Positions 1 through 5,369 of a DNA stretch of 12,193 bases are shown piece after piece. The notes beneath the pieces were generated by a model. The model ran no database searches. It was not told the DNA's origin and was given only the letters and a program-made list of their open reading frames with translations. How positions within the stretch are numbered: the stretch's first letter is position 1; each line of letters starts with the position of its first letter. The position numbers and the translations under genes are program-made. This DNA comes from JAGDXZ01 sp049966915 (GTDB lineage: Archaea > Micrarchaeota > Micrarchaeia > Micrarchaeales > CABMGC01). The stretch is taken from contig JBMFTS010000019.1 of the NCBI GenBank assembly GCA_049966915.1, positions 1 through 12,193 on the forward strand, given 5' to 3'.

Positions 1-102
1 ACTTCGTTAAAAACTTATTAAAATTAGTTTAATACGCCATAAGCTAATTAAACAAATAGCCTAAAACTTTTAATTAATGCATAGCTATTTAAACTATTTG
101 AG

Positions 103-126
103 TATATTGTTTATTATATTGTTTAT
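103..126. repeat. 12-bp tandem direct repeat in the fic promoter
   Basis: The 12-mer TATATTGTTTAT occurs twice back to back (103-114 and 115-126) with no mismatch, ending 14 bp before the fic start codon. The surrounding 1-140 stretch is very AT-rich and holds no gene. The repeat covers the place where a TATA box for a leaderless or short-leader transcript would lie. Two adjacent identical half-sites fit an operator for a dimeric regulator, possibly the winged-helix domain of Fic itself. In sequence this AT-rich, chance duplication is also possible. Confidence 0.5.
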
Positions 127-140
127 TAAAATTTGATAAT

Positions 141-1307
141 ATGGATCCGGAGAACTTTGCCAAAACCGTTGGCAGGCTTGTAAAAGATGAGGAAAAGGGC
201 TATTTCTACTTCGTGCCAGCCCAGCTGCCGGTGCGCTTACAAATAGACGACGAACTTCTAGACCTCCTGATGAAAGCGAGCAAAGAGCTCGGCGAGCTGA
301 AAGCAATCTCTTCAGGGTTTTCGGCAGCAATAGGATTTTCGCCGCTTCTTTTCATACGCCCTTACCTAACGAAAGAGGCCGTACTGAGCTCGAAGATTGA
401 AGGCACAGTAAGCACGTTGTACGATGTGCTTGATGCAGAGGCGTCAGGCCTTGCAGATAAAGCAAGGGGCGACCTGCTTGAAGTAATAAACTATGTGCGT
501 GCCCAGGAAACAGGCATAAGGGAAATAAAGCAAGGCAGCGACATAAATATTGAATTAGTGGCAAAACTGCATGCCATCTTGCTTAGCAGGGTAAGGGGAG
601 AGGAGGCGAAGCCCGGGACAATACGCGAAGTACAAAACTACATATCTCGCGCAGGATTTGCTGGAATGGAGAATGCGGTGTATGTGCCTCCAAAAGCAAG
701 CATTGTTGGGGGCTTGCTGGACAATCTTTTTTCCTACATGTCATCTGACACTGCTCCCAACCTTGTTAAATTGGCTCTGATGCACTACCAATTCGAGGCA
801 ATACATCCCTTCCTTGATGGAAATGGCAGGATAGGCAGGCTGCTTATAATACTTTACCTTATAAAGTTTGGGGAGCTCCCAGAGCCTTTGCTTTATGTAA
901 GCGAATACTTTGAAAGAAACAGGGACGAATATTACGAACGCCTGCTGGAAGTAAGTACGTTGGGGAAATACGTTGAATGGGCAAAGTTCTTCATGAAAGG
1001 GGTAATAGAGCAATCGGAAAACGCCATCGATAAATCTTCAAAGCTTCTCGAGTATCACAAGGAAATTGCAAGTACAATCAGGGGCACAAGGCATGTGGCG
1101 CTGGTTAGGCTTATTGATTTTATTTTCGCACATCCGATATTAACCATACCCATGGTAGCAAGAGAACTCAAGGTGAGCTACCCTGCTGCAAAAGCTGCCG
1201 TTTTGGAAGCGGCAAGACTGGGCATTTTGCAATACAAGGAAAGCACTGTTGCAAGGCGCCCAAAGAGGTTTGTGGCACAAAGAATACTCGAGATTTACAA
1301 CGCATAA
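141..1307 (+). CDS. Fic family protein, class II, with C-terminal winged helix
   Basis: The 388-residue protein has the full Fic catalytic loop HPFLDGNGRIGR (residues 222-233), with catalytic His222, the acidic metal ligand Asp226 and the GNGR phosphate-binding turn. Fic enzymes transfer a nucleotide monophosphate, usually AMP, from a nucleoside triphosphate to a hydroxyl on a target protein. The inhibitory motif SSKIEG (83-88, Glu87) lies N-terminal to the Fic core, which places it in class II, the self-inhibited group. Residues about 40-120 match the usual Fic N-terminal domain. Residues about 318-388 look like a winged helix-turn-helix, as in the Fic-HTH proteins common in bacteria and archaea. 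No strong ribosome binding site precedes the ATG; TATA-like sequence 15-38 bp upstream suggests a leaderless or short-leader transcript. The gene stands alone, with 201 bp before the AbiE-type pair. The target protein cannot be told from sequence. Family call is near certain; the AMPylation activity is inferred from intact residues. Confidence 0.95.
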   Translation: MDPENFAKTVGRLVKDEEKGYFYFVPAQLPVRLQIDDELLDLLMKASKELGELKAISSGFSAAIGFSPLLFIRPYLTKEAVLSSKIEGTVSTLYDVLDAEASGLADKARGDLLEVINYVRAQETGIREIKQGSDINIELVAKLHAILLSRVRGEEAKPGTIREVQNYISRAGFAGMENAVYVPPKASIVGGLLDNLFSYMSSDTAPNLVKLALMHYQFEAIHPFLDGNGRIGRLLIILYLIKFGELPEPLLYVSEYFERNRDEYYERLLEVSTLGKYVEWAKFFMKGVIEQSENAIDKSSKLLEYHKEIASTIRGTRHVALVRLIDFIFAHPILTIPMVARELKVSYPAAKAAVLEAARLGILQYKESTVARRPKRFVAQRILEIYNA

Positions 1308-1463
1308 AGCAGCATCTCTCAATTGGGCTTTGGGACAAAATTAACCACTTCTCCTTTATGAACAAGCAGACTTCTAAGCCACAGGCGCGGATTCAGCTTT
1401 GATGAAAGGAAGACAGGCTGGTTTTCATTCCCGTTAGTAGAATTTCAATGTGCCTGCCAAAGA

Positions 1464-1471
1464 TTTATATT
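1464..1471 (+). promoter_or_regulatory. TATA box of the AbiE-type operon
   Basis: TTTATATT lies about 40 bp before the toxin start. Archaeal transcription usually begins some 25 bp downstream of the TATA box, which predicts a start near 1490, inside the inverted repeat at 1473-1502, and a leader of about 15-20 nt holding the GGTGA site at 1500-1504. Confidence 0.6.
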
Positions 1472-1472
1472 T

Positions 1473-1502
1473 ACCAAGGTTATAATAAAATATAATCTTG
1501 GT
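1473..1502. promoter_or_regulatory. Inverted-repeat operator candidate of the AbiE-type operon
   Basis: The arms ACCAAGGTTATA (1473-1484) and TATAATCTTGGT (1491-1502) are reverse complements at 11 of 12 positions around a 6-nt centre. The repeat begins just after the TATA box, spans the predicted transcription start and runs into the GGTGA ribosome binding site. Because transcription should start inside it, it is better placed to act as a DNA operator than as an RNA hairpin. Characterised AbiEi antitoxins repress their own promoter by binding inverted repeats, so the antitoxin encoded here is the natural candidate ligand. That link is inference. Confidence 0.65.
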
Positions 1503-1508
1503 GAAAAA

Positions 1509-2165
1509 ATGCCATTGCCTATAGCGCAGAAACTAGGGAGGCAGGAATACATAGATGTTGCAAACCTACAAGACCTGTTTGTAGACTCATTATACGCCTT
1601 TGACAAAGACGCTGTGCTGCACGGCGGCACGGCCATCTGGCGGTGCTATGGCGGCAACAGGTTCTCATACGATCTTGACTTCTATATAACTTCAAAAGAA
1701 GAGGCGGAGCGCATACGCAACCGCCTTACATGGGAGCTGCAGAAAAGGGGAGCAAATCTTGACAAGCTGGCCGCAATAGACCGCTTTGTATATGCCACTG
1801 TATCCAACAGCGCTGTTAAGCTCAAAGCGGAGATGAAATATGAAACCAAAAGGCTAAAGCCCATAGTAAAGGAGTATGAAAGGGCAGACGGCACACTGCT
1901 TAGCGTGCTTACACTCAGCCCAGAGCAATTGATACTTGAAAAAATAGCGGCCTATGAGAGCAGGAGGTATGTGAGGGACCTTTACGACATATACCACCTA
2001 TTGCATTATGTGACGAGTGAAAGGGAGGTGAAATCTGAGCTGAAAAGGTTTTTGGACGAGATTGAGCCGCCAGTGGATGAGAAAGGGCTTGCAGGCATAT
2101 TGCTAAGCGGCGTTGCGCCATCATACGATGACCTGAAAGAAGGCATAGAGGAGGCGATAAAGTGA
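1509..2165 (+). CDS. AbiEii-like nucleotidyltransferase toxin
   Basis: This 218-residue protein belongs to the AbiEii/DUF1814 branch of the DNA polymerase beta-like nucleotidyltransferases. Motif I is HGGTAIW (38-44), followed by RFSYDLDFY (51-59), whose Asp55 and Asp57 are the predicted metal ligands. KLKAEM (104-109) supplies a conserved Lys/Glu element, and the RDLYDIY block (156-162) after EKIAAYESR matches the C-terminal motif of the family. Related toxins add nucleotides to a cellular RNA or bind GTP, blocking growth; MenT-type relatives modify tRNA 3' ends. The start is supported by GGTGA at 1500-1504, four bases upstream. The stop TGA overlaps the GTG start of the next gene in GTGA, so the two are probably translationally coupled. 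In classical abiE operons the antitoxin comes first; here the toxin does. The family call is strong; the exact substrate is unknown. Confidence 0.9.
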   Translation: MPLPIAQKLGRQEYIDVANLQDLFVDSLYAFDKDAVLHGGTAIWRCYGGNRFSYDLDFYITSKEEAERIRNRLTWELQKRGANLDKLAAIDRFVYATVSNSAVKLKAEMKYETKRLKPIVKEYERADGTLLSVLTLSPEQLILEKIAAYESRRYVRDLYDIYHLLHYVTSEREVKSELKRFLDEIEPPVDEKGLAGILLSGVAPSYDDLKEGIEEAIK

Positions 2166-2749
2166 AGTACATAAATGAGATCAGGCGCCGCTTCAACGAT
2201 CCCAGGGTTCCTGTATTCAGATCCAGCGAGCTCAGGCTCCTGGGGATAAACACAGCTTACCAAAAGCTGCTTCTGCACAATATGCTTAAAAAGGGCGAGA
2301 TAAAGAGAGTAGCAAAAGGCGCATACACATTCCACGACACTGCCGATGTCGTATGTTTCGCGTTTATGCCAGCATATTATGGGCTTGAAGACGCACTCTC
2401 TATAAGGCACATATCAGATCAGGCAACAAACCCTATTGTTGTTACAGTAAGGAACGTCAGGCAAGGCGAGAGAACGTTTGATGGCAAGAAGTACCTTGTT
2501 TACCGCATAGACAAGCGCCTCTTTTTCGGCTACGGCCTTGTCCAGCGCGGCGGAATGTGGCTCCCGGTTTCTGACGTAGAGAAAACCTTGATAGACATGG
2601 TGTATTTTAAGATAGGCATAAGAGACGAGCTGTGGCACAGCATTTTGAAAATTATCGACAAAGGCAGGCTATACGAATACCTGGCAAGATGCAACGACAA
2701 GACAAGAAAAAGAGTTGAGGAAGAGCTGGCAAAGCATGGCTCTGCCTGA
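2162..2749 (+). CDS. AbiEi-like antitoxin / transcriptional regulator
   Basis: This 195-residue protein resembles AbiEi/COG5340 regulators, the usual partners of AbiEii toxins. Residues about 15-58 form a winged helix, with the typical ending KKGEIKRVAKGAYTF (43-57). The region around YYGLEDALSIRH (72-83) and the block VSDVEKTLIDMVYF (136-149) match the conserved parts of the C-terminal domain. Such proteins neutralise the toxin and repress their own operon. The start is GTG at 2162, sharing bases with the toxin stop, a four-base overlap that implies coupled expression. No separate promoter is visible. Expected autoregulation would act at the inverted repeat 1473-1502. The function is inferred from family resemblance and the partnership with the adjacent toxin. 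Confidence 0.85.
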   Translation: MKYINEIRRRFNDPRVPVFRSSELRLLGINTAYQKLLLHNMLKKGEIKRVAKGAYTFHDTADVVCFAFMPAYYGLEDALSIRHISDQATNPIVVTVRNVRQGERTFDGKKYLVYRIDKRLFFGYGLVQRGGMWLPVSDVEKTLIDMVYFKIGIRDELWHSILKIIDKGRLYEYLARCNDKTRKRVEEELAKHGSA

Positions 2750-2813
2750 ATGCTAGGCTTCGGCTTACGCGCCAATTAAACAAATATCCAAATGCGCATA
2801 TTGCGATGATTTT

Positions 2814-3359
2814 ATGGAGCCCGGAGAGTTTGTGGAAGAGTTTGTTGCCAAAGACGGCAGGCGCATAACTATAAGGGCGCCTGAGATGAAAGACGTGCAA
2901 GGCTACCTGCAATTCATAAATGACCTTGTTGCAGAAGGCGCGCCGATCATGCTCAACACGCCCCAAAGCTACGCCGATGAAATGGCATATACTGCTGGCA
3001 AGCTGGATGGCATGGCCTCTGGCAAAGAGCTCGCGATAGTGGCCACAGCAGAAGGCAGGGTAATTGCCGACGCAAGCATAGCAAGAGGCAGGGGCAGAGA
3101 GCAGAATGTCGGAACCCTCGGCATAGCGGTATCGAAGCAGTACAGGAACATAGGCCTGGGCTTCGAAATGATAAGGCTGCTGCTTGACATGGCAAAAGCC
3201 GAGAAGTATAGGGTAATAGTGCTAACTGTATACGCAAACAACCCTGCGGCAAAGCACCTTTACGAGAAATTGGGATTCAGGCAAACAGGCACAATACCCA
3301 AAGCCGCTGCCTTTGGCGCAGACCTTGTCGACTCTCTGCTGATGTACAAAGAGTTATGA
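2814..3359 (+). CDS. GNAT family N-acetyltransferase
   Basis: The 181-residue protein has the GNAT fold: beta strands leading into motif A, VSKQYRNIGLGFEMI (106-120), with the acetyl-CoA pyrophosphate-binding pattern R-x-x-G-x-G (111-116). Motif B, VYANNPAAKHLYEKLGF (139-155), has the Asn and Tyr150 typical of RimI/RimJ-like enzymes. It should move an acetyl group from acetyl-CoA to an amine on a protein, peptide or small molecule; the substrate cannot be read from the sequence. The ATG at 2814 lacks a GGTG site. An AT-rich stretch around 2774-2790 (TTAAACAAATATCC) could serve as TATA element for a leaderless transcript. It sits 64 bp after the antitoxin gene and probably has its own promoter, so membership in the toxin-antitoxin unit is doubtful. 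Confidence 0.9.
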   Translation: MEPGEFVEEFVAKDGRRITIRAPEMKDVQGYLQFINDLVAEGAPIMLNTPQSYADEMAYTAGKLDGMASGKELAIVATAEGRVIADASIARGRGREQNVGTLGIAVSKQYRNIGLGFEMIRLLLDMAKAEKYRVIVLTVYANNPAAKHLYEKLGFRQTGTIPKAAAFGADLVDSLLMYKEL

Positions 3360-3397
3360 TTTCGCAATTTGAAAGGCGCGCCTGCCATACATACCAC

Positions 3398-3405
3398 TAT
3401 AAATA
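3398..3405 (+). promoter_or_regulatory. TATA box of the cold-shock-domain gene
   Basis: TATAAATA lies 31 bp before the start codon and is one of the clearest TATA boxes in the window. A start of transcription near 3425 leaves a leader of about 10-12 nt with the partial ribosome binding site AGTGAT (3428-3433). Confidence 0.7.
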
Positions 3406-3436
3406 GGTAGCTAAACATAGAATATGCAGTGATAGA

Positions 3437-3628
3437 ATGAAAGGAAAAGTGAAAATGTTCAACTCCGCAAGGGGTTTTGGATTCATCACAGGAGAGGACG
3501 GAAAGGACGTATATGTGCACAGCACAGCAATACAGGGCGGGGCCACATTGGCCGTAGGTGACAGCGTAGAATACGAAGTAGAAGAAGGAGAACGCGGGCC
3601 AAGGGCCAAAAACGTAAAGAAGCTATAA
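3437..3628 (+). CDS. Cold-shock domain protein (CspA-like)
   Basis: The 63-residue protein is a complete single cold-shock domain. RNP1 is visible as ARGFGFITGED (11-21) and RNP2 as DVYVHSTAI (24-32), followed by the usual GDSVEYEVEEGERGPRAKNV ending. These five-stranded barrels bind single-stranded RNA or DNA in the cytoplasm and act as RNA chaperones or antiterminators. The N-terminus MKGKVKMFN matches the family start MxGxVKWFN, except that the usual Trp is Met, and RNP1 begins with Ala-Arg in place of Lys-Gly. Cold-shock domains are common in bacteria but patchy in archaea, so ancient or recent acquisition from bacteria is likely. A clean TATA box and short leader show it is a separate, probably well-expressed unit. 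Confidence 0.93.
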   Translation: MKGKVKMFNSARGFGFITGEDGKDVYVHSTAIQGGATLAVGDSVEYEVEEGERGPRAKNVKKL

Positions 3629-3689
3629 TATAATCGCGCACTATTTTTGGTCTCAAAACGTTTTCGCGATACATTGTTTGTTTTTGTTA

Positions 3690-3716
3690 GGGGCGAAAAA
3701 TACTCGCCTCTTTTCC
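3690..3716 (+). terminator. Terminator-like hairpin after the cold-shock gene
   Basis: GGGGCGA (3690-3696) pairs with TCGCCTC (3704-3710), including one G-U pair, around a 7-nt loop, and is followed by TTTTCC. This is the shape of an intrinsic terminator. Archaea usually terminate on T-tracts without needing a hairpin, and T-rich tracts also occur upstream (3643-3647, 3676-3687), so the hairpin may be incidental. Confidence 0.35.
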
Positions 3717-3735
3717 TTATTTCCCTATTTACCTA

Positions 3736-3800
3736 TTTCTTTTTCTTGCTGCCGTGCATGCAAAAAGTAGCACGGCATAAAATGCTCGCTGAAAAAGAAA
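3736..3800. repeat. Nested inverted repeats
   Basis: An outer perfect 10-bp inverted repeat, TTTCTTTTTC (3736-3745) with GAAAAAGAAA (3791-3800), encloses an inner perfect 8-bp one, TGCCGTGC (3750-3757) with GCACGGCA (3770-3777), with a 12-nt loop. As RNA this folds into one two-step stem with a small 4-nt bulge on one side and 13 nt on the other. It lies between the cold-shock gene and the TATA box of the next gene, so only read-through from the cold-shock gene or an independent RNA would carry it. Its role is unknown: 3' UTR structure, small RNA, operator, or scar of a lost element. Confidence 0.6.
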
Positions 3801-3809
3801 CGCAAATTA

Positions 3810-3817
3810 TTATAAAT
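3810..3817 (+). promoter_or_regulatory. TATA box of the aromatic-rich orphan gene
   Basis: TTATAAAT is centred 32 bp before the ATG at 3846, placing the transcription start near 3839 and leaving almost no leader. An upstream in-frame ATG at 3816 lies inside this box and so is not the real start. Confidence 0.6.
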
Positions 3818-3845
3818 GGGCCCGGCATATCCGTATTGTGGCAGT

Positions 3846-4596
3846 ATGTCCGACATAATGTTCAACAACTGGAACCGGGATCCGAAAAGCGTCAAAAGGA
3901 GACAGGACCATGCCAAAGAAGTCTGCAAAGAACTCGCAGGCCTTAAAGAAATCGCTAAAAAGAAGACGTCGCCGATAGGCGAGGAAGCCGTCGAGTCGTT
4001 TTTCGATATGCTTATCGGTTATTTTTCGCGATTTAATGATTGGTTTTTTGAAAACAACGACTGGTATTTTAAAAAGCCCGTGGAAAACGCTCAGGAATTT
4101 TATCTATCGTTTTTCGAAAACCTAGAGTATGACATGCCGCGGATCCGCAATAAGGCATATTTTGAATTGAACGCACATGAACAGGATTACGAAAATGCAG
4201 GCATGCTTGTCAATGCGGCAAAGAACCTCGCTCTTGAGCAGGAACTCAGCGCAATTAAAAAGTGCAAAAAGTCGCTCAAAGGCGAAGGCGCAGACTTTGA
4301 TGGCGTAATTGGGTCTTTTCTAGAGGCCACTTCCCAGAACATGGAGCTGGTGTCTGCATTAGTGACCGAACTAAACTCAGAATTGCTGGAGAGTGCGCAT
4401 TGGAATCCTGAACAATATTTGGAAGAAGTGAAAAAGANNNNNNNNNNNNNNNNNNNNNNNNNNNNNNNNNNNNNNNNNNNNNNNNNNNNNNNNNNNNNNN
4501 NNNNNNNNNNNNNNNNNNNNNNNNNNNNNNNNNNNNNAAAAGAGACTGCAAACCGATGATAAAAAAGACCCGTTTGGAAGCGCAAAGCGCAAGTAG
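3846..4596 (+). CDS. Uncharacterised aromatic-rich helical protein, interrupted by assembly gap
   Basis: I do not recognise this protein. The first 197 residues are readable before the gap at 4438. They are charged and probably mostly helical, without signal peptide or clear membrane segment. Residues 52-95 are extraordinarily aromatic: 16 of 44 are Phe, Trp or Tyr, including FNDWFFENNDWYF (63-75). After the gap, the frame that follows directly from the 100 N stops at once (KETANR), but the placeholder length is arbitrary. Another frame reads KRLQTDDKKDPFGSAKRK and stops at 4594-4596, immediately next to the stop of the convergent FkbM gene (TAGCTA). That frame fits if the true gap length is a multiple of three. 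The gene uses more TTT, ATC and ATT and fewer ATA/AGG codons than its neighbours by eye, which hints at foreign origin. The start at 3846 is chosen because the TATA box is at 3810. Confidence 0.7.
4438..4537. other. Assembly gap (100 N) inside the orphan gene
   Basis: Exactly 100 N, the conventional placeholder for a gap of unknown size. The flanks are both A/G-rich (GAAAAAGA before, AAAAGAGA after), so a short A-rich repeat may have stopped the assembly. Confidence 0.98.
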
Positions 4597-5238
4597 CTAG
4601 CGCCATGCATAAAGCCACGCCTGGTCAGGCAGGTGCTTGGGCTCCTTGCTTGTTTTGAAGCCCTTGTTTTTCAGCAGGTCTTCGAGCACGCTGGCGTTGC
4701 CGAACTTCGGATATACGCAAATCTGCATCTTGTACACCTTGCCAAGGTCAAGCTTTTCGTCAATTACGAAGAATTCGCCGCCGTCAACGTTTATCTTTAC
4801 TGCAACGCTGTTGCCCTGTATGTCGCCGAGCGCCTTGTCCATGCCTATTACCCTTACCTGCCTGCCCTTTCCCTGCACCAGCGCCTCGTCGGCCGCGTAG
4901 GCGCTTTCGCTCAGCGTTATGGCGTAATCCGAACCCGGCTTGCCTATGGCGTTGTTGAAAAGCTTTATTTTTGCCTTTCTCCTGCTCTTTTCAACGTTCT
5001 GCCTTAGCGTCTCGAACACGGCAGGATACGGCTCGTACGCCCTAACCTCGCTTACGTTGTCCTGCATGGCAAAGTATATCGCCGTGTCGCCAACGTAAGC
5101 GCCTATGTCCAATACCACCGTGTTTGGCTTAAGGCCGCTTGCAAGCCAGAAATAATCTTCTTCCAAGAACGTGCTCGACAGGATCTCTGCCAGACTCTTG
5201 CTGGGGCCCCTGCCGAACAGCAAATCGCTCAAAGCCAT
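4597..5238 (-). CDS. FkbM family SAM-dependent methyltransferase
   Basis: The 213-residue protein has a Rossmann methyltransferase fold of the FkbM type. Motif I is VVLDIGAYVGDTAIYFA (41-57), which binds S-adenosylmethionine; AYEPYPAVFETLRQNV (67-82) holds the acidic ribose-binding Glu69; and VAVKINVDGGEFFVID (145-160) is the FkbM signature, usually written KxDVEGxE. Members O-methylate sugars, polyketides or other hydroxyl groups. Here the acidic residue usually found in VEG is replaced (VDGGE), and Asn precedes where Asp is common. The gene diverges from the phosphomannomutase gene with 131 bp between them. A TATA-like AATAAAT (5268-5274, read on the minus strand) predicts a near-leaderless mRNA. 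Surface-glycan methylation is a reasonable guess from context only. Its stop abuts that of the convergent orphan gene. Confidence 0.85.
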   Translation of the reverse strand: MALSDLLFGRGPSKSLAEILSSTFLEEDYFWLASGLKPNTVVLDIGAYVGDTAIYFAMQDNVSEVRAYEPYPAVFETLRQNVEKSRRKAKIKLFNNAIGKPGSDYAITLSESAYAADEALVQGKGRQVRVIGMDKALGDIQGNSVAVKINVDGGEFFVIDEKLDLGKVYKMQICVYPKFGNASVLEDLLKNKGFKTSKEPKHLPDQAWLYAWR

Positions 5239-5369
5239 GCAATACGTTTATGCTTATTCCCAACGCCAATAAATCCCTTTGCATAAGCACTGCAAAACAA
5301 GCACAAGCGAATGGACATAAACGAAACTGGTCAAAAACCGTATAACAATTATGCATATAAAAACATTGC
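5239..5369. promoter_or_regulatory. Divergent promoter region, FkbM gene / phosphohexomutase gene
   Basis: No gene lies in these 131 bp. TATAAC at 5341-5346 is positioned about 26 bp before the ATG at 5370, fitting a leaderless mRNA for the mutase. On the minus strand ATTTATT (5268-5274) is about 33 bp before the FkbM start. The two starts share similar flanks, ATTGCATGG, without a GGTG ribosome binding site on either side. Confidence 0.5.

Larger units (their letters stand above)
1308..1508. other. Intergenic region between fic and the AbiE pair
   Basis: This 201-bp stretch holds no convincing gene or RNA. The minus strand has an open frame of 41 codons (1322-1444) between two stops, but without a usable start codon; it could be the relic of a decayed gene or chance. 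The right end carries the TATA box and inverted repeat of the downstream pair. Confidence 0.5.
3629..3845. other. Structured, T-rich intergenic region
   Basis: The 217 bp between the cold-shock gene and the next start contain no convincing gene. An open frame runs through it on the plus strand, but it has no promoter, overlaps the downstream gene out of frame and has a low-complexity Phe/Leu-rich translation. It does hold a perfect 10-bp palindrome AAAACGTTTT (3655-3664), a terminator-like hairpin (3690-3716), a two-level nested inverted repeat (3736-3800) and a TATA box (3810-3817). Confidence 0.6.

Noticed and set aside
27..90. Short inverted repeats in the AT-rich left edge (GTTTAAT/ATTAAAC and AAATAGC/GCTATTT)
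   Set aside because: Seven-base matches are expected by chance in sequence this AT-rich; they may belong to the end of an upstream gene that is not visible.
1319..1447. Minus-strand open frame of 41 codons in the fic-AbiE spacer, with a protein-like translation
   Set aside because: It has no start codon and is bounded by stops on both sides. An open stretch of this length occurs by chance, so it is mentioned only as a possible relic.
3647..3946. Plus-strand open frame of 99 codons with a Phe/Leu-rich hydrophobic stretch
   Set aside because: It overlaps the better-supported orphan gene out of frame, runs through hairpins and T-tracts, and has no promoter or ribosome binding site of its own.
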